From the NCBI RefSeq assembly GCF_016860545.1, contig NZ_BNEB01000002.1:2046001-2110000 (forward strand): a stretch of DNA of 64,000 nt. The letters are read 5' to 3'. Positions 33,028-43,096 of this stretch are shown one piece after another. Within the stretch, counting starts at the first letter, position 1, and each line of letters starts with the position of its first letter. The stretch comes from Streptomyces asoensis. GTDB lineage: Bacteria > Actinomycetota > Actinomycetes > Streptomycetales > Streptomycetaceae. The notes beneath the pieces were generated by a model. The model made no database searches. It was not told the origin of the DNA and worked only from the letters and a program-made list of their open reading frames with translations. The position numbers and the translations under genes are program-made.

Positions 33028-34317
33028 GTGCACCGGCTGATCGAGACCCTGCCCCGCCTGCGCCGCGGACATCCGTGGCTGGCGGACGTCCTGCTGGTCG
33101 TGCTGGTCGCCGTGCCCCCGGTGATCCGTCCGGAGCCGGGCTGGCGACCGGTCCAGGTGCAGGCGGTCGTGTACGCCGCCCTCGTGCTTCCCCTGCTGTG
33201 GCGCCGCCGCCGGCCGGTCCTCGTCGCGGCCCTGGTGACGGCCGCGTTCTGGGCGCAGTACCTCGGACACGTGTGGGGACAGGAACCGGGACGCGGCGCC
33301 GTGGCCCTGGCCGCGGTCCTCGCCACCCTCACGGTGCGCGGGCTGCGTCGCGCCGCCGCGCTGACCGTGCTCGGCGCCGCCGGGTGCGTCGTGCTGTGGA
33401 TCCCCGCCTGGCAGCGCGACCACGGGGGTCCGGGAGCCCGCGGCGCCTGGCTCACCCCGCTCGCCGTGGGGCTTCTGCTGGCCGGGGCCTGGCTGTTCGG
33501 CGCGTACGTCCGCGCCCGGCGCGCCTACATCGCCGAGTTCGAGCACCGGGCCGCCCTCGCCGAATCACAGCGTCTCGCGCTGGCCCGCGTCGCCGTGGCC
33601 GAGGAGCGGGTACGCATCGCCCGCGAGATCCACGACGTCCTCGCTCACGGCGTGAGCGTGATGGTGCTCAACGCCGAGGGCGGCAGGCTGATGCGGCACA
33701 CCGACCCCACGGTCGTCGACCGCACCTTCGACGTCATCAGCGCCACCGGCCGGGAAGCCCTCGACGAACTGCGCCGCCTGCTGGAGGTACTGCGCACCCC
33801 CGACACGGACGCCCCGGTCGGCGGCCCCGCTTCGGAACAGGGCGGGACGGGTGAGTCCCTCGCGGCGGATCTGCGGCGGCTGCTCGCACGCCTCGACACC
33901 ACCGCCACGCGCACCCGGCTGGATCTCCACGGAGATCGTGACGGCCTTCCGGCGGACCTCACCGCGCAGATCTACCGGATCGTGCAGGAGGCCCTCACCA
34001 ACGTCGTCAAGCACGCACCCCCGGACACCACGATCCACGTGCGGGTCGACACCGGCACCGAGGGCCGGGGACGGCTGGTACGCATCCAGGTGGAGAACTC
34101 GCCCGGAGCCGGAGCCGGAGCCGGAGGCGGAGCCTGCGCGGAAGCCGTCCCCGAGCAACCCGCACCGCTTCTGTCCCGCGGTCACGGACTCACCGGCATG
34201 CGCGAACGCGCCGCCCTGTACGGCGGGAGCGTCGACGCCGGCCCCGCACCCGGCGGGGGCTACCGGGTCACCGCCGTCCTGCGCCCCGAGGCCGAGCCCG
34301 CCGCGGTGACCCCGTGA
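33028..34317 (+). CDS. NarL/DesK-type sensor histidine kinase
   Basis: A 429-residue membrane kinase. The N-terminal ~165 residues hold four or five TM helices (ADVLLVVLVAVPPVI; VQAVVYAALVLPLLW; VLVAALVTAAFWAQYL; LTPLAVGLLLAGAWLFGAYV) with no large extracellular sensor. HisKA_3 is at VRIAREIHDVLAHGVSVMVL (phospho-His), then HATPase_c (EALTNVVKHAP, GHGLTGMRERAALYGG). A Gly/Ala-rich run near 355-370 splits the ATPase lid. GTG start. It overlaps the response-regulator gene by 4 bp. Confidence 0.9.
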   Translation: MHRLIETLPRLRRGHPWLADVLLVVLVAVPPVIRPEPGWRPVQVQAVVYAALVLPLLWRRRRPVLVAALVTAAFWAQYLGHVWGQEPGRGAVALAAVLATLTVRGLRRAAALTVLGAAGCVVLWIPAWQRDHGGPGARGAWLTPLAVGLLLAGAWLFGAYVRARRAYIAEFEHRAALAESQRLALARVAVAEERVRIAREIHDVLAHGVSVMVLNAEGGRLMRHTDPTVVDRTFDVISATGREALDELRRLLEVLRTPDTDAPVGGPASEQGGTGESLAADLRRLLARLDTTATRTRLDLHGDRDGLPADLTAQIYRIVQEALTNVVKHAPPDTTIHVRVDTGTEGRGRLVRIQVENSPGAGAGAGGGACAEAVPEQPAPLLSRGHGLTGMRERAALYGGSVDAGPAPGGGYRVTAVLRPEAEPAAVTP

Positions 34318-35009
34318 CCGGCCCGTCCACCCCGGCTCCCGCCCCGCCGCCGTCGCGGGTGCTGATCTGCGACGACCAGGAGCTGATCCGGATGGGACTG
34401 CGCATGGTCGTCGACAGCCAGCCCGACCTCACGGTGGTGGGCGAGGCCGCCGACGGGAACGCGGCGATCAGGGGCGTGGCCGACCTGGAGCCGGACCTCG
34501 TCCTGATGGACGTACGCATGCCCGGCCGGGACGGGCTCGCCGCGACCGAACACCTCTGCGCCCGGCCGCGGGCACCCCGCATCCTCGTCGTCACCACCTT
34601 CGACCTGGACGAGTACGCCTACGCGGCCCTGCGCGCCGGCGCGAACGGCTTCCTCGTCAAGGACGCCCCCGCCGAGGAGATCCTGGTGACCGTCCGCGCG
34701 GTCCTCCGGGGCGAGGTCATGGTCGCCCCCTCCCTCACCCGGCGCCTGGTCGAACGCTTCGTCCGGCAGGCCCCCGCCGTCGCCGGCGCCCAGCGAAGCC
34801 GGCTGGCCGCGCTCACCGACCGGGAACGGGACGTCCTCGCCCTGGTCGCCCGGGGGCTGGCCAACGGCGAGGTGGCCGAGCGGCTCTTCGTGGGCGAGAC
34901 GACCGTCAAGACCCACCTCGGCCGCATCCTGGCCAAACTGGGCCTGCGCGACCGTGTCCACGCGGTGATCTTCGCCTACGAGAGCGGGCTGATCCGGGTC
35001 GGCGACTGA
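34314..35009 (+). CDS. NarL/FixJ-type response regulator
   Basis: A 231-residue regulator with a receiver domain (VLICDDQELIRMGL; phospho-Asp in LVLMDVRMPGRDG; FLVKDA lysine) and a C-terminal LuxR HTH (LTDRERDVLALVARGLANGE, VGETTVKTHLGRILAKLGL). The GTG start at 34314 overlaps the kinase stop. It is the cognate partner of the kinase at 33028; target genes are not evident nearby. Confidence 0.92.
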   Translation: MTGPSTPAPAPPPSRVLICDDQELIRMGLRMVVDSQPDLTVVGEAADGNAAIRGVADLEPDLVLMDVRMPGRDGLAATEHLCARPRAPRILVVTTFDLDEYAYAALRAGANGFLVKDAPAEEILVTVRAVLRGEVMVAPSLTRRLVERFVRQAPAVAGAQRSRLAALTDRERDVLALVARGLANGEVAERLFVGETTVKTHLGRILAKLGLRDRVHAVIFAYESGLIRVGD

Positions 35010-35019
35010 ACGACGACGG

Positions 35020-35199
35020 CCACGGCACCTGGAGGCGCCACCCCTGAAACCCCGTGATGTTCTCCGCTGCGAGTTCCTCGTCGGACAGCCCTCCGCGCGG
35101 AAGGAACCCGGCACTGCGCACGAGGACGTAGTCGTCGACGACGCCGTCGTAGCCCGATGGCCGCCACAGCACTGCGCCGAGGGGGCTGTAGCGCTCTGC
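35020..35199 (-). pseudogene. Possible gene remnant (coding-like segment)
   Basis: About 60 codons read as a folded, non-low-complexity peptide (RYSPLGAVLWRPSGYDGV, VDDYVLVRSAGFLPRGG, EELAAENITGFQGWRLQVP) with a normal high-GC third position. Before and after it the frame becomes arginine-rich, and it runs on into the antiparallel response-regulator gene without a stop of its own. I do not recognise the family. It may be the remnant of a small gene truncated at its 3' end. Confidence 0.35.
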
Positions 35200-35347
35200 G
35201 CCCGAACCCGCACATACCGTTGAACCCTTCCGTCGAGCCTCGGAAGATGGTGGCGAGCGGATGGCGCGCGGGTCGGTCGTCCGGGGGCCCGGGGGAACGG
35301 GGGAGTGCGGTGCCGGCAATCAGTGACGCGGTCGTGAGTGGTGTGCG

Positions 35348-38300
35348 GTGAGGAACCGTCTACAGGTCGTGCTCCAGATCATGTTGGCGCTGGTCGCCTG
35401 CTTGCTGGGGATCGCCACCAACTACGCGACCAGCACGGACCACGCTCCCTGGGTGCTGGAGGAGATTCAGCGGTTCTCCGTTCCTGCCATCGGGCTGCTG
35501 GTCGTGGCCCTGGTGGCGGGACAGGTCGTCGTCTATCGGCTGGAGAATCCCGCTCCGCCCCGTAGCGTGTGGCCGCGTGAGCGGATTCCTTACCCGGGAC
35601 TCGACGCGTTCGACGAGGACGCGGCCCCGGTCTACTTCGGCCGGGAGACCCAGGTCGCCGAGCTGACACGCAGGCTGCACGCCACAGCCACCTGCCCCGC
35701 GGATCGGTTCCTGTTGCTGGTCGGAGCGTCGGGGAGCGGGAAGTCCTCACTGGTCAGGGCTGGGGTGATGCCCCGGCTCCGGCAAGGCCGCTGGACCGTC
35801 GTCCCGGCCTTCGCCCCAGGGCCCAACCCCCTGGCCGCCCTCGCCGGCGCGCTGGCCGCCGTCGGCGACGGACAGGAACCGGCAAGCGCCGTGCTGCGCA
35901 GGCTGCGCCTCGGGCCCGCTGCGCTGAAAGCCGAGCTTTCGCGGCTGCGGGGCGGCCGGTTCCGGCGGATACTCCTCGTGGTGGACCAGTTCGAAGAGGT
36001 TGTCACCCTGGCCGGTGAGCGCGAACGCGCTCAGTTCCTCGCAGCGCTGCGTACCTGTGTGGAACAGGATCCCGCGGTCCGAGTGCTGGTCACTCTCCGG
36101 GTGGATCTGCTCGGTCGGCTCCTCGGCACCGGACAGGCGGAACTCTTCCAGCACCCGGTCGCCATCGGCACGTTGGACAGAACGCAGCTCGCCCGAGTCG
36201 TGGAGCGGCCCGGAGCCCTCGTCGACCTCCGCTTCGCGTCGGGGGTGGTCGAATCGATCGTGAGCGAGACCGGGACCGACGACGCCCTGCCGCTGCTCGC
36301 CTACCTGCTCCAGGAGTTGTACTTCGCCTCCGGACCTGGTGGCACGGTGACCGAAGAGCTGTACCGGGGGCTCGGCGGCGTACCTGGCGCCCTCGCGCGG
36401 CAGGTGGACAACACCGTGGCCGCGCTGGGCACGCACGTGGGCATCGACTTCGTCCTTCGTGCCCTGCTCAGGTTCGTCACCGTCGAGGGCCAGGAGGTGG
36501 CCCGTCGCCGTGTGCCGCTGTCGGAGCTCGGGGAACGGGACCGCGTTGTCGTCGATGCCTTCGTCGAGGCGCGACTGCTGCGCACCGATGCCGCGGGAGG
36601 GAGCCCGGTAGGCGGCGAGCCCTATGTGCAGGTCACGCACGAGGCACTCTTCCGCCAATGGGCCCCGCTCAGGCAGGAGGTCGAGGCACGGGCCGAGCGA
36701 CTTCGCGAACGCGCCGAACTGGAGCGGTGGGCGGCCGACTGGGAGCGGGCCGGATGCAGCGACGACTACCTCCTTGCCGGAGAACGCCTCGCTGCTGCTC
36801 GGCGCTGGCTGGAAGCCCTGGAGGAATCCGGGCAGGCGTCCGCACCCGCCCGCGCGCTCGTCGAGTCCTCGCTGCGTCACGACCTGACCTTTCTGAGCCG
36901 GGTGTCCGACAGCATCGGACGTCATGTTCTGCTGAGCCCGGAGAGCGAACCGGAGCGCTCCCTGCTGCTCGCCCTCGCCGCGCTCGACGAATGCACCCCC
37001 ACGCCCTCGGCCCGGCGTGGACTGATGGCAGCGCTGGCGGCGAGCCACCTGCGGGCCCGTCTCGACGGACACACGGACACGGTTCGGCGCATCGCCTGGT
37101 CCCCCGACGGCAGATTCCTGGCCACGGCGTCCAGGGACGGTACTGCCCGCATCTATGACGCCCGATCCGGGCGCACCGTGCTGGTGCTCTCGTGTGACGA
37201 GGTCGTGGTCGAGTGCGTCGCCTGGTCGCCCGACTCGGGCAAGGTGGCAACGGTCGGCCGCGACCGTGTCGTACGGATCTGGGATGCCGTGTCCGGGGAA
37301 CCGACCCGGCTGCTCACCGGCGCGGGGGACCTCACCAGGCATGTCGCCTGGTCGCCGGACGGTCGGCACGTCGCGGCGAGCTCCAAGGACCGGACCGTAC
37401 GGGTCTGGGAGACCGGTACAGGGCTGCTGGTGCGCGAGCTGCACGGGCACCGTGACGATGTCTGGGGCGTGGCCTGGTCGCCGGACGGCAACCGCCTTGC
37501 TTCCGCGTCCCACGATCAGACCGCGATGGTGTGGGAACTGGCCACCGGGACGGCGGTCACCACGCTCACCGGACACTCGGACTTCGTCGAGTGCGTCACG
37601 TGGTCACCGGACGGACGGCAGGTGGCCACCGGCTCCGGCGACCACACGGTCCGGATCTGGGACGCGGCGAGCGGCGACCTGCGCCTGTTGTTGCGAGGAC
37701 ATACCGACTATGTGTGGAACGTCGCCTGGTCGCCGGACGGGCGGATGCTGGCCAGCGTCTCCTCCGACCGCACCGTGCGTATCGTCGGCGTCGAGGACGC
37801 CGAGGTTCTGGCCGTGCTGCGCGGTCACGCCGACACCGTCTGGGGTGTGACCTGGTCACCCTGCGGCACCATGCTCGCCACCAGTTCCACCGACCGCACC
37901 GGCATGGTGTGGGACCTGCGACCACGGGGCGCCGAGCTGGTCATGGCCGCCGGACACCAGGGTTCGGTGAACCAGGCCGTGTGGTCCGGGGACGGAACCC
38001 GCTTCGCCACCGCTTCGGACGACGGCACCGTACGGATGTGGGACGCGGCCACCGGAGTACCGGCAGGACAGGTGATCGAGGTGGAGGACCGGGTCTGGGC
38101 CGTCGCCTGGACCCCGCGCGGGGAACGACTCGCGTTCGGCACGAACGACGGCCTGTTCCGCATCACCGACGGTCATGGTGGCACGCTCTTCGAACGACAG
38201 GGCGAGGTCGTCAAAGGCTGCGCCTGGTCCCCGAACGGCACACGGATCGCCACCGGCGGTCACGACTGGGCCGTGAGCATCCGATCCACGGCGGACGGGG

Positions 38301-38899
38301 CGGGGCTGCTGAAACTGACGGGACACCAGGACTGGGTGGGCCGTGTGGCCTGGTCACCGAGCGGACACCTGCTCGCGAGCTGTTCCGACGACCGCACGTG
38401 CACACTCTGGGACGTCGGGGAGGGGCAGCAATACACCGTGCTGCGGGGCCACGACAACTACGTGGCGGACACGGCCTGGTCCCCGGACGGGGCAAGGATC
38501 GCCACCGCCTCCGGCGACTGGACCGCCGCCGTCTGGGACGTCACGACAGGACGGCGCATCGAGGTCCTGAAGGGGCACGAGGGACGACTCCGCGCCGTCG
38601 CATGGTCACCGGACGGCCTGCACATCGCCACAGGTGCCGACGACCGCACCGTACGGGTCTGGTCCGCCGCCACCTTCGAGGAGATCGCCGTCATCGGGGT
38701 GCATCAGGAAAAGGTGACCTCTGTCGCCTGGTCCCCCGACGGCACACGGCTGCTCACCGGATCGGCCGACGGGACGGCGCGCGTGTGGCGGGCGGACCCC
38801 GACCACGACCGGATGGAGGCGATCGCCCGAGGAAGGGTCTTCCGCACCCTCACCCAGGAAGAACGACGACAGCACCTCCTGCCACTCGATCCCGCGTGA
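35348..38899 (+). CDS. Membrane-anchored STAND NTPase with 14 WD40 repeats
   Basis: An 1183-residue protein. Two TM helices (about 6-25 and 43-63) form an N-terminal hairpin. An nSTAND NTPase module follows (YPGLDAFDEDAAPVYFGRE; Walker A GASGSGKSS at 126-134; Walker B ILLVVDQFEE at 208-217), with a helical arm containing YVQVTHEALFRQW and SDDYLLAGERL. WD40 repeats span about 571-1150: fourteen units of about 41 residues, most with AWSPDG, consistent with two seven-bladed propellers. STAND proteins are ATP-driven switches that oligomerise after ligand recognition by the repeats. No protease, nuclease or kinase domain is present, so the TM hairpin is the only candidate effector. The GTG at 35348 is the start; the gene is probably monocistronic. 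Confidence 0.9.
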   Translation: MRNRLQVVLQIMLALVACLLGIATNYATSTDHAPWVLEEIQRFSVPAIGLLVVALVAGQVVVYRLENPAPPRSVWPRERIPYPGLDAFDEDAAPVYFGRETQVAELTRRLHATATCPADRFLLLVGASGSGKSSLVRAGVMPRLRQGRWTVVPAFAPGPNPLAALAGALAAVGDGQEPASAVLRRLRLGPAALKAELSRLRGGRFRRILLVVDQFEEVVTLAGERERAQFLAALRTCVEQDPAVRVLVTLRVDLLGRLLGTGQAELFQHPVAIGTLDRTQLARVVERPGALVDLRFASGVVESIVSETGTDDALPLLAYLLQELYFASGPGGTVTEELYRGLGGVPGALARQVDNTVAALGTHVGIDFVLRALLRFVTVEGQEVARRRVPLSELGERDRVVVDAFVEARLLRTDAAGGSPVGGEPYVQVTHEALFRQWAPLRQEVEARAERLRERAELERWAADWERAGCSDDYLLAGERLAAARRWLEALEESGQASAPARALVESSLRHDLTFLSRVSDSIGRHVLLSPESEPERSLLLALAALDECTPTPSARRGLMAALAASHLRARLDGHTDTVRRIAWSPDGRFLATASRDGTARIYDARSGRTVLVLSCDEVVVECVAWSPDSGKVATVGRDRVVRIWDAVSGEPTRLLTGAGDLTRHVAWSPDGRHVAASSKDRTVRVWETGTGLLVRELHGHRDDVWGVAWSPDGNRLASASHDQTAMVWELATGTAVTTLTGHSDFVECVTWSPDGRQVATGSGDHTVRIWDAASGDLRLLLRGHTDYVWNVAWSPDGRMLASVSSDRTVRIVGVEDAEVLAVLRGHADTVWGVTWSPCGTMLATSSTDRTGMVWDLRPRGAELVMAAGHQGSVNQAVWSGDGTRFATASDDGTVRMWDAATGVPAGQVIEVEDRVWAVAWTPRGERLAFGTNDGLFRITDGHGGTLFERQGEVVKGCAWSPNGTRIATGGHDWAVSIRSTADGAGLLKLTGHQDWVGRVAWSPSGHLLASCSDDRTCTLWDVGEGQQYTVLRGHDNYVADTAWSPDGARIATASGDWTAAVWDVTTGRRIEVLKGHEGRLRAVAWSPDGLHIATGADDRTVRVWSAATFEEIAVIGVHQEKVTSVAWSPDGTRLLTGSADGTARVWRADPDHDRMEAIARGRVFRTLTQEERRQHLLPLDPA

Positions 38900-39059
38900 T
38901 CGTGGGATCGGTCGAGACCTTCGCGCCCTTGGCTGTTCCATGGCCCGTGGTTGTACCGGTCGTCGCCCAGATTTTGCACGGGATCACATGGGTCACTCGC
39001 GTCTCGCCGTGTGACGATGAAGGGACACAAGGGCTCCCGTGAAAGGGGGCTGGCCCACG

Positions 39060-39404
39060 ATGCGCCTCTTCACACTGCGGATCGACGGCGCGGCCGCTCA
39101 CATCGTCGTGCACGGAGAGATCGACTTCGACACACTGCCCATGCTGCGTGCCGCTGCCGCCGACCTGCCGCCGGATGTGACAGAGCTGGTCTGGGACCTG
39201 CACGACGCCCGCTTCATGGACGTCGCAGGCCTCCACCTGCTCTTCGAGCAGCCGCCGCGACCGGGCCCGGCCCGCAAGACGACGGTGATCAACCTCGCGC
39301 CCCAGCCGCTGCGACTGCTTCTCCTCGCCACCGAGGTCAACCCCGACCTCGAACTCGCCTGCCTGCTGTCCGATGTCCTCCCGGCCACCCTGGCCGACGA
39401 CTGA
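39060..39404 (+). CDS. STAS-domain protein (anti-sigma antagonist type) lacking the phospho-serine
   Basis: A 114-residue single STAS domain: AHIVVHGEIDFDTLPMLR, ELVWDLHDARFMDVAGLHLLF, then VINLAPQPLRLLLLA. In RsbV/SpoIIAA proteins the loop after the third strand reads D-S-S/T-G, with the first serine phosphorylated; here it reads FMDVAGL, so the site is absent. It could be a constitutive antagonist or a binding module not switched by phosphorylation. ATG 39060 is preceded by AGGGGG; GTG 39039 is an alternative adding seven residues. It lies 160 bp after the STAND-WD40 gene on the same strand. Confidence 0.78.
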   Translation: MRLFTLRIDGAAAHIVVHGEIDFDTLPMLRAAAADLPPDVTELVWDLHDARFMDVAGLHLLFEQPPRPGPARKTTVINLAPQPLRLLLLATEVNPDLELACLLSDVLPATLADD

Positions 39405-39559
39405 CAGCCGTCCGACGGCACGCCGACCGGCCCGCTGCACAGCCCACAGACCACAGATCACAGCCCACCATGCCGTCCCCCCGTCGGGGAGTCGGAGCGC
39501 GGGCAGGTCGACGGTTCGGACGACGCCGGTGTGCGGGTCGACCCGTTGGTCGCCCCCTG

Positions 39560-41017
39560 TCAGGCGCCGCCGGTCCGGTCCGGCAACGTGCCGGTGCGTG
39601 CCAGGTCCGCGTACCACCGTGCGCTGGACTTGGGGATGCGCTTGCCGGTCGGGTAGTCCACGTAGACGGCGCCGAAGCGCTTGCTGTAGCCGTAGCCCCA
39701 TTCGAAGTTGTCCAGCAGGGACCACAGGAAGTAGCCCCGCACGTCGGCGCCGGCGACGATCGCCCGCTGCACGGCCGAGAGGTGGCCGTGGAGGTACGCG
39801 ATGCGTTCGGGGTCGGCCACCTCGCCTTCCGGGTTGACGTAGTCGTCGAACGCGGCCCCGTTCTCGGTGATCATCAAAGGCATCGCGGGGAAGTCCTTGG
39901 TGAGCCGCATCAGCAGGTCGTACAGACCACTGGGGTCCACCGCCCAGCCCATAGCGGTGGTGGTGCCCGGCGGACGGTGGAAGGTGACCCGATCGGCGCC
40001 CGGCCAGGGGCTGTGATCGCTCATCCCGTGGCCGTCGGAACCGTGGCCGGCCTCGCCGATGGCGGCGGAGACGAGTGTGGGTGTGTAGTAGTTGACCCCC
40101 AGGAAGTCCAGCGGCTGGTGGATCGTCGCGGTGTCACCGCTGTGCACGAAGGACCAGTCGGTCAGACCTGCCGTGTCCTGGAAGAGATCCTGCGGGTATT
40201 CGCCCTCCAGCACAGGGCCGGTGAAGACGCGGTTGGCCAGCGCGTCGATCCGGCGAGCCGCTTCCAGGTCCTCGGGAGTCTCGGACAGTGCTCGGATGTG
40301 GTGGAGGTTGAGCGTGATGGACGTCCGTGCGTGCGAGGGCAGTTCGGCGCGCAGCGCCTGAACGGCCTTGCCATGGGCGAGGTTGAGGTGGTGCGCCGCG
40401 CGCAGGGCCGCGACCGGGTCGGTGCGCCCGGGAGCGTGGACCCCCGATCCGTATCCGAGGAAGGCACTGCACCAGGGCTCGTTGAGGGTGGTCCAGGTCT
40501 TGACCCGGTCTCCCAGCGCACGGGCCGCGAGAGTCGCGTAGTCGGCGAACCGGTCGGTGGTGATGCGCTCCGGCCAGCCGCCGGCGTTCTCCAGCTCCTG
40601 CGGCAGGTCCCAGTGGTAGAGCGTGACGACCGGTTCGATGCCCTCTTCCAGCAGTGCGTCGGTCAACGCCCGGTAGAAGTCGAGCCCCTTCTGCACGGCC
40701 GGGCCGCGGCCGGTGGGCTGCACCCGCGGCCAGGACAGGGAGAACCGGTAGGCGCTCACGCCGAGGGCGGCCATGATCGAGACGTCCTCGCGCCAGCGGT
40801 GGTAATGGTCGGTGGCCACGTCACCGGTGTCGCCGTTGCGCACCCTGCCGGGCGTGTGCGAGTAGACGTCCCAGATGGAGGGGGTGCGTCCGTCGACGGA
40901 GGCGGCGCCTTCGATCTGGTAAGCGGCGGTTGCCGTGCCCCAAGTGAACCCCTGAGGGAAGCTGAGGGCGTCGGTGGTCTTCGGGGCGGGCGCGACACGT
41001 CGGGTACCGGTGGTCAC
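39560..41017 (-). CDS. GH1 beta-glucosidase
   Basis: A 485-residue cytosolic glycoside hydrolase family 1 enzyme. The N-terminus has [20 protein letters not shown]; acid/base Glu180 is in TTLNEPW, nucleophile Glu385 in MITENGA, and SWPRVQP and [12 protein letters not shown] are typical. It hydrolyses imported beta-linked disaccharides to glucose. The GTG at 41017 is chosen because GGAAGGA lies upstream; the open frame extends to 41098 without support. As the last gene of the binding-protein/permease operon it matches the position of BglC in ceb clusters. Confidence 0.92.
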   Translation of the reverse strand: MTTGTRRVAPAPKTTDALSFPQGFTWGTATAAYQIEGAASVDGRTPSIWDVYSHTPGRVRNGDTGDVATDHYHRWREDVSIMAALGVSAYRFSLSWPRVQPTGRGPAVQKGLDFYRALTDALLEEGIEPVVTLYHWDLPQELENAGGWPERITTDRFADYATLAARALGDRVKTWTTLNEPWCSAFLGYGSGVHAPGRTDPVAALRAAHHLNLAHGKAVQALRAELPSHARTSITLNLHHIRALSETPEDLEAARRIDALANRVFTGPVLEGEYPQDLFQDTAGLTDWSFVHSGDTATIHQPLDFLGVNYYTPTLVSAAIGEAGHGSDGHGMSDHSPWPGADRVTFHRPPGTTTAMGWAVDPSGLYDLLMRLTKDFPAMPLMITENGAAFDDYVNPEGEVADPERIAYLHGHLSAVQRAIVAGADVRGYFLWSLLDNFEWGYGYSKRFGAVYVDYPTGKRIPKSSARWYADLARTGTLPDRTGGA

Positions 41018-41108
41018 GTGAGTCCTTCCAGATGCGGTTCGGGGTGCGAGGGGTCGGAGCGGGTGGCGGCCGTCGGCGGGGCACGGCACGCAGGGCACGG
41101 CGGGGCAC

Positions 41109-42053
41109 TCATCCCTTGACCGCTCCCTGCATGATTCCGCCGACGATCTGACGGCCGAAGACGATGAACATGACGAGCAGGGGGAGCGTGCCGAGCAGGG
41201 CGCCCGCCATGATCAGCGACTGGTCGCGTACGTATCCCGCGCTCAGCTGGGTGAGCGCGACGGGCACCGTCGGGTTGGACATGTCGAGGACGATGAACGG
41301 CCAGAAGAAGTCGTTCCAGGCGTGCACGAACGTGATCATGAACAGGACGGCCATGGGCGGCCGCGCGATCGGCAGCACGATGCTCCAGAAGATGCGCAGG
41401 GAGTGCGCACCGTCCACCCGTCCGGCCTCGACGAGTTCGTCGGGCAGCGCCTCGCTCAGGTACTGCCGCATGAAGAACACCCCGACGGCGCTGACGAGCG
41501 TGGGGAAGATGACAGCGGGCAGCTGCTGTCCCCAGCCCAGTTCCGTCATCATCATGAACAGCGGAACGACGCCCAGTTGAGGCGGCACCAGCATCGTGCC
41601 GATCACGAGCATGAGCAGGATGTTGCGGCCCTTGAAGCGGAGTTTCGCGAAGGCGAAGCCGGCGAGGGTGGCGAACAGCACCGTGGACAGGGCGATCACG
41701 CCGGCGACGATCAGGCTGTTGAGCATGGCCTTGCCCAGTGCGGCGTCCTGCCAGGCCTTGCCGAGGTTCTCCAGGAGATGAGGCCCCGGCAGGAACGGGG
41801 GAGGTGTCTGGGTGACGCGCGTGTTGTCGGTCGAAGCCGCCACCATCGTCCAGTACAGCGGGAAGAGCGAGAACAGGGCCGCGATCCCCAGCAGGATGTA
41901 GGCGACGGGACCCGCGTGGTGCTGGCGTCCGGCGCCCGGGTGCCGGAACAGCTGACGGCCGCGGCCGCCTGGGGTCGCGCTCTTCCGGCTCTTCTTCTGT
42001 ACGCTCCCGGGGCGCGCGTCCGTCGCCCGGACCGGGATGCTGTCTGTGGTCAT
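41109..42053 (-). CDS. Sugar ABC transporter permease (CebG/MalG class)
   Basis: A 314-residue permease with six TM helices after a basic ~45-residue N-terminal tail. The ABC-contact EAA loop reads [21 protein letters not shown]-terminal [12 protein letters not shown] is typical of CUT1 permeases. It pairs with the permease at 42067. No ATPase gene is present in the cluster; Streptomyces CUT1 systems usually share the MsiK ATPase encoded elsewhere. Confidence 0.92.
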   Translation of the reverse strand: MTTDSIPVRATDARPGSVQKKSRKSATPGGRGRQLFRHPGAGRQHHAGPVAYILLGIAALFSLFPLYWTMVAASTDNTRVTQTPPPFLPGPHLLENLGKAWQDAALGKAMLNSLIVAGVIALSTVLFATLAGFAFAKLRFKGRNILLMLVIGTMLVPPQLGVVPLFMMMTELGWGQQLPAVIFPTLVSAVGVFFMRQYLSEALPDELVEAGRVDGAHSLRIFWSIVLPIARPPMAVLFMITFVHAWNDFFWPFIVLDMSNPTVPVALTQLSAGYVRDQSLIMAGALLGTLPLLVMFIVFGRQIVGGIMQGAVKG

Positions 42054-42066
42054 GGGGATCTCCCGG

Positions 42067-43062
42067 TCAGGCCCTGCGCGCCAGGACGCGCTTGACGACT
42101 TGCTGGACGGCGAACACGACGATGAGCAGCAGGAACATCGCCCAGGCGACCGTGGCGGCCCGGCCCATCTGGTAGTTCTTCCAGCCCTCCTCGTACAGCA
42201 GCAGTCCCAGCGTCTGGTACTGGTTGTCCGCCCCTCCGGTGACGCCGTTGGGGCCCTGGCCGAAGATCAGGGGCTCACCGAAGAGCTGCGTGGCACCGAT
42301 CGTGGACAGGACGATGGTGAACACGATGGTCGCGCGGATGCCGGGCACGGTGACCATGAGGAACTGCTGCCATCGCGAAGCGCCGTCGAGGGCCGCGGCC
42401 TCGTAGCGGTCGCGCGGGACGGCCTGCATCGCCGCCAGGTAGAGCAGGGCGTTGTAGCCGGTCCAGCGCCAGATGACGATCGTGGAAATGGCGGTCTGCG
42501 CGGCCCACTTGCTGTTGTCCCAGTCGATGTTGTCGACGCCGACCAGGCTCAGCATCCAGTTGATCATGCCGAAGTCGCGCTCGAAGAGCATCGTGAACAC
42601 CAGGGCCGCGGCGCCCACCGATGTGGCGTACGGCGTCAGGACGGCGACGCGGAAGAAGGTCGAGCCCCGCAGGCGGTAGTTGAGCAGGTGCGCCAGCCCG
42701 AGCGCCATCAACAGCTGCGGCACGGTCGACAGGACGCCGATCGTGAACGTGTTGAGCAGCGCGTTCCAGAAACGGTCGTCGTCCCACAGGGCCGTGTAGT
42801 TGTCGAAGCCCACCCACTCCATGAGGTTCAGGGTCGACAGCTCGACGCGGTGCAGGGAGATCCACGAGGTGTAGATGAGCGGGTAGAAGCTGAAGGCGGC
42901 GAAGACGACGAAGAACGGGGCGACGAACGCGTACGGCGCGACGCGTACGTCGAGGCGGTGCAGCAGCGTACTGCGCCGCTGATCTTCTGTGCCGCTGCCC
43001 GACCCGGCCGGGTGAGCGGCGCCGGGCGCACCGTCTGGGGGTGTCGAGGTGGAGATGGCCAC
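42067..43062 (-). CDS. Sugar ABC transporter permease (CebF/MalF class)
   Basis: A 331-residue permease with six TM helices. APYAFVAPFFVVFAAFSFYP opens TM1, and the EAA loop reads YEAASLDGASR-like (in this copy YEAAALDGASRWQQFLMVTV). The GTG at 43062 (VAISTSTPPDG) is chosen; AGGAAGGA lies upstream and the longer frame overlaps the binding-protein gene. It follows the intercistronic stem-loop at 43097-43148 and ends 13 bp before the partner permease gene. Confidence 0.9.
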   Translation of the reverse strand: MAISTSTPPDGAPGAAHPAGSGSGTEDQRRSTLLHRLDVRVAPYAFVAPFFVVFAAFSFYPLIYTSWISLHRVELSTLNLMEWVGFDNYTALWDDDRFWNALLNTFTIGVLSTVPQLLMALGLAHLLNYRLRGSTFFRVAVLTPYATSVGAAALVFTMLFERDFGMINWMLSLVGVDNIDWDNSKWAAQTAISTIVIWRWTGYNALLYLAAMQAVPRDRYEAAALDGASRWQQFLMVTVPGIRATIVFTIVLSTIGATQLFGEPLIFGQGPNGVTGGADNQYQTLGLLLYEEGWKNYQMGRAATVAWAMFLLLIVVFAVQQVVKRVLARRA

Positions 43063-43096
43063 CGGAAGGCGTCCTTCCTGGAGGGTGACGGGGTGG

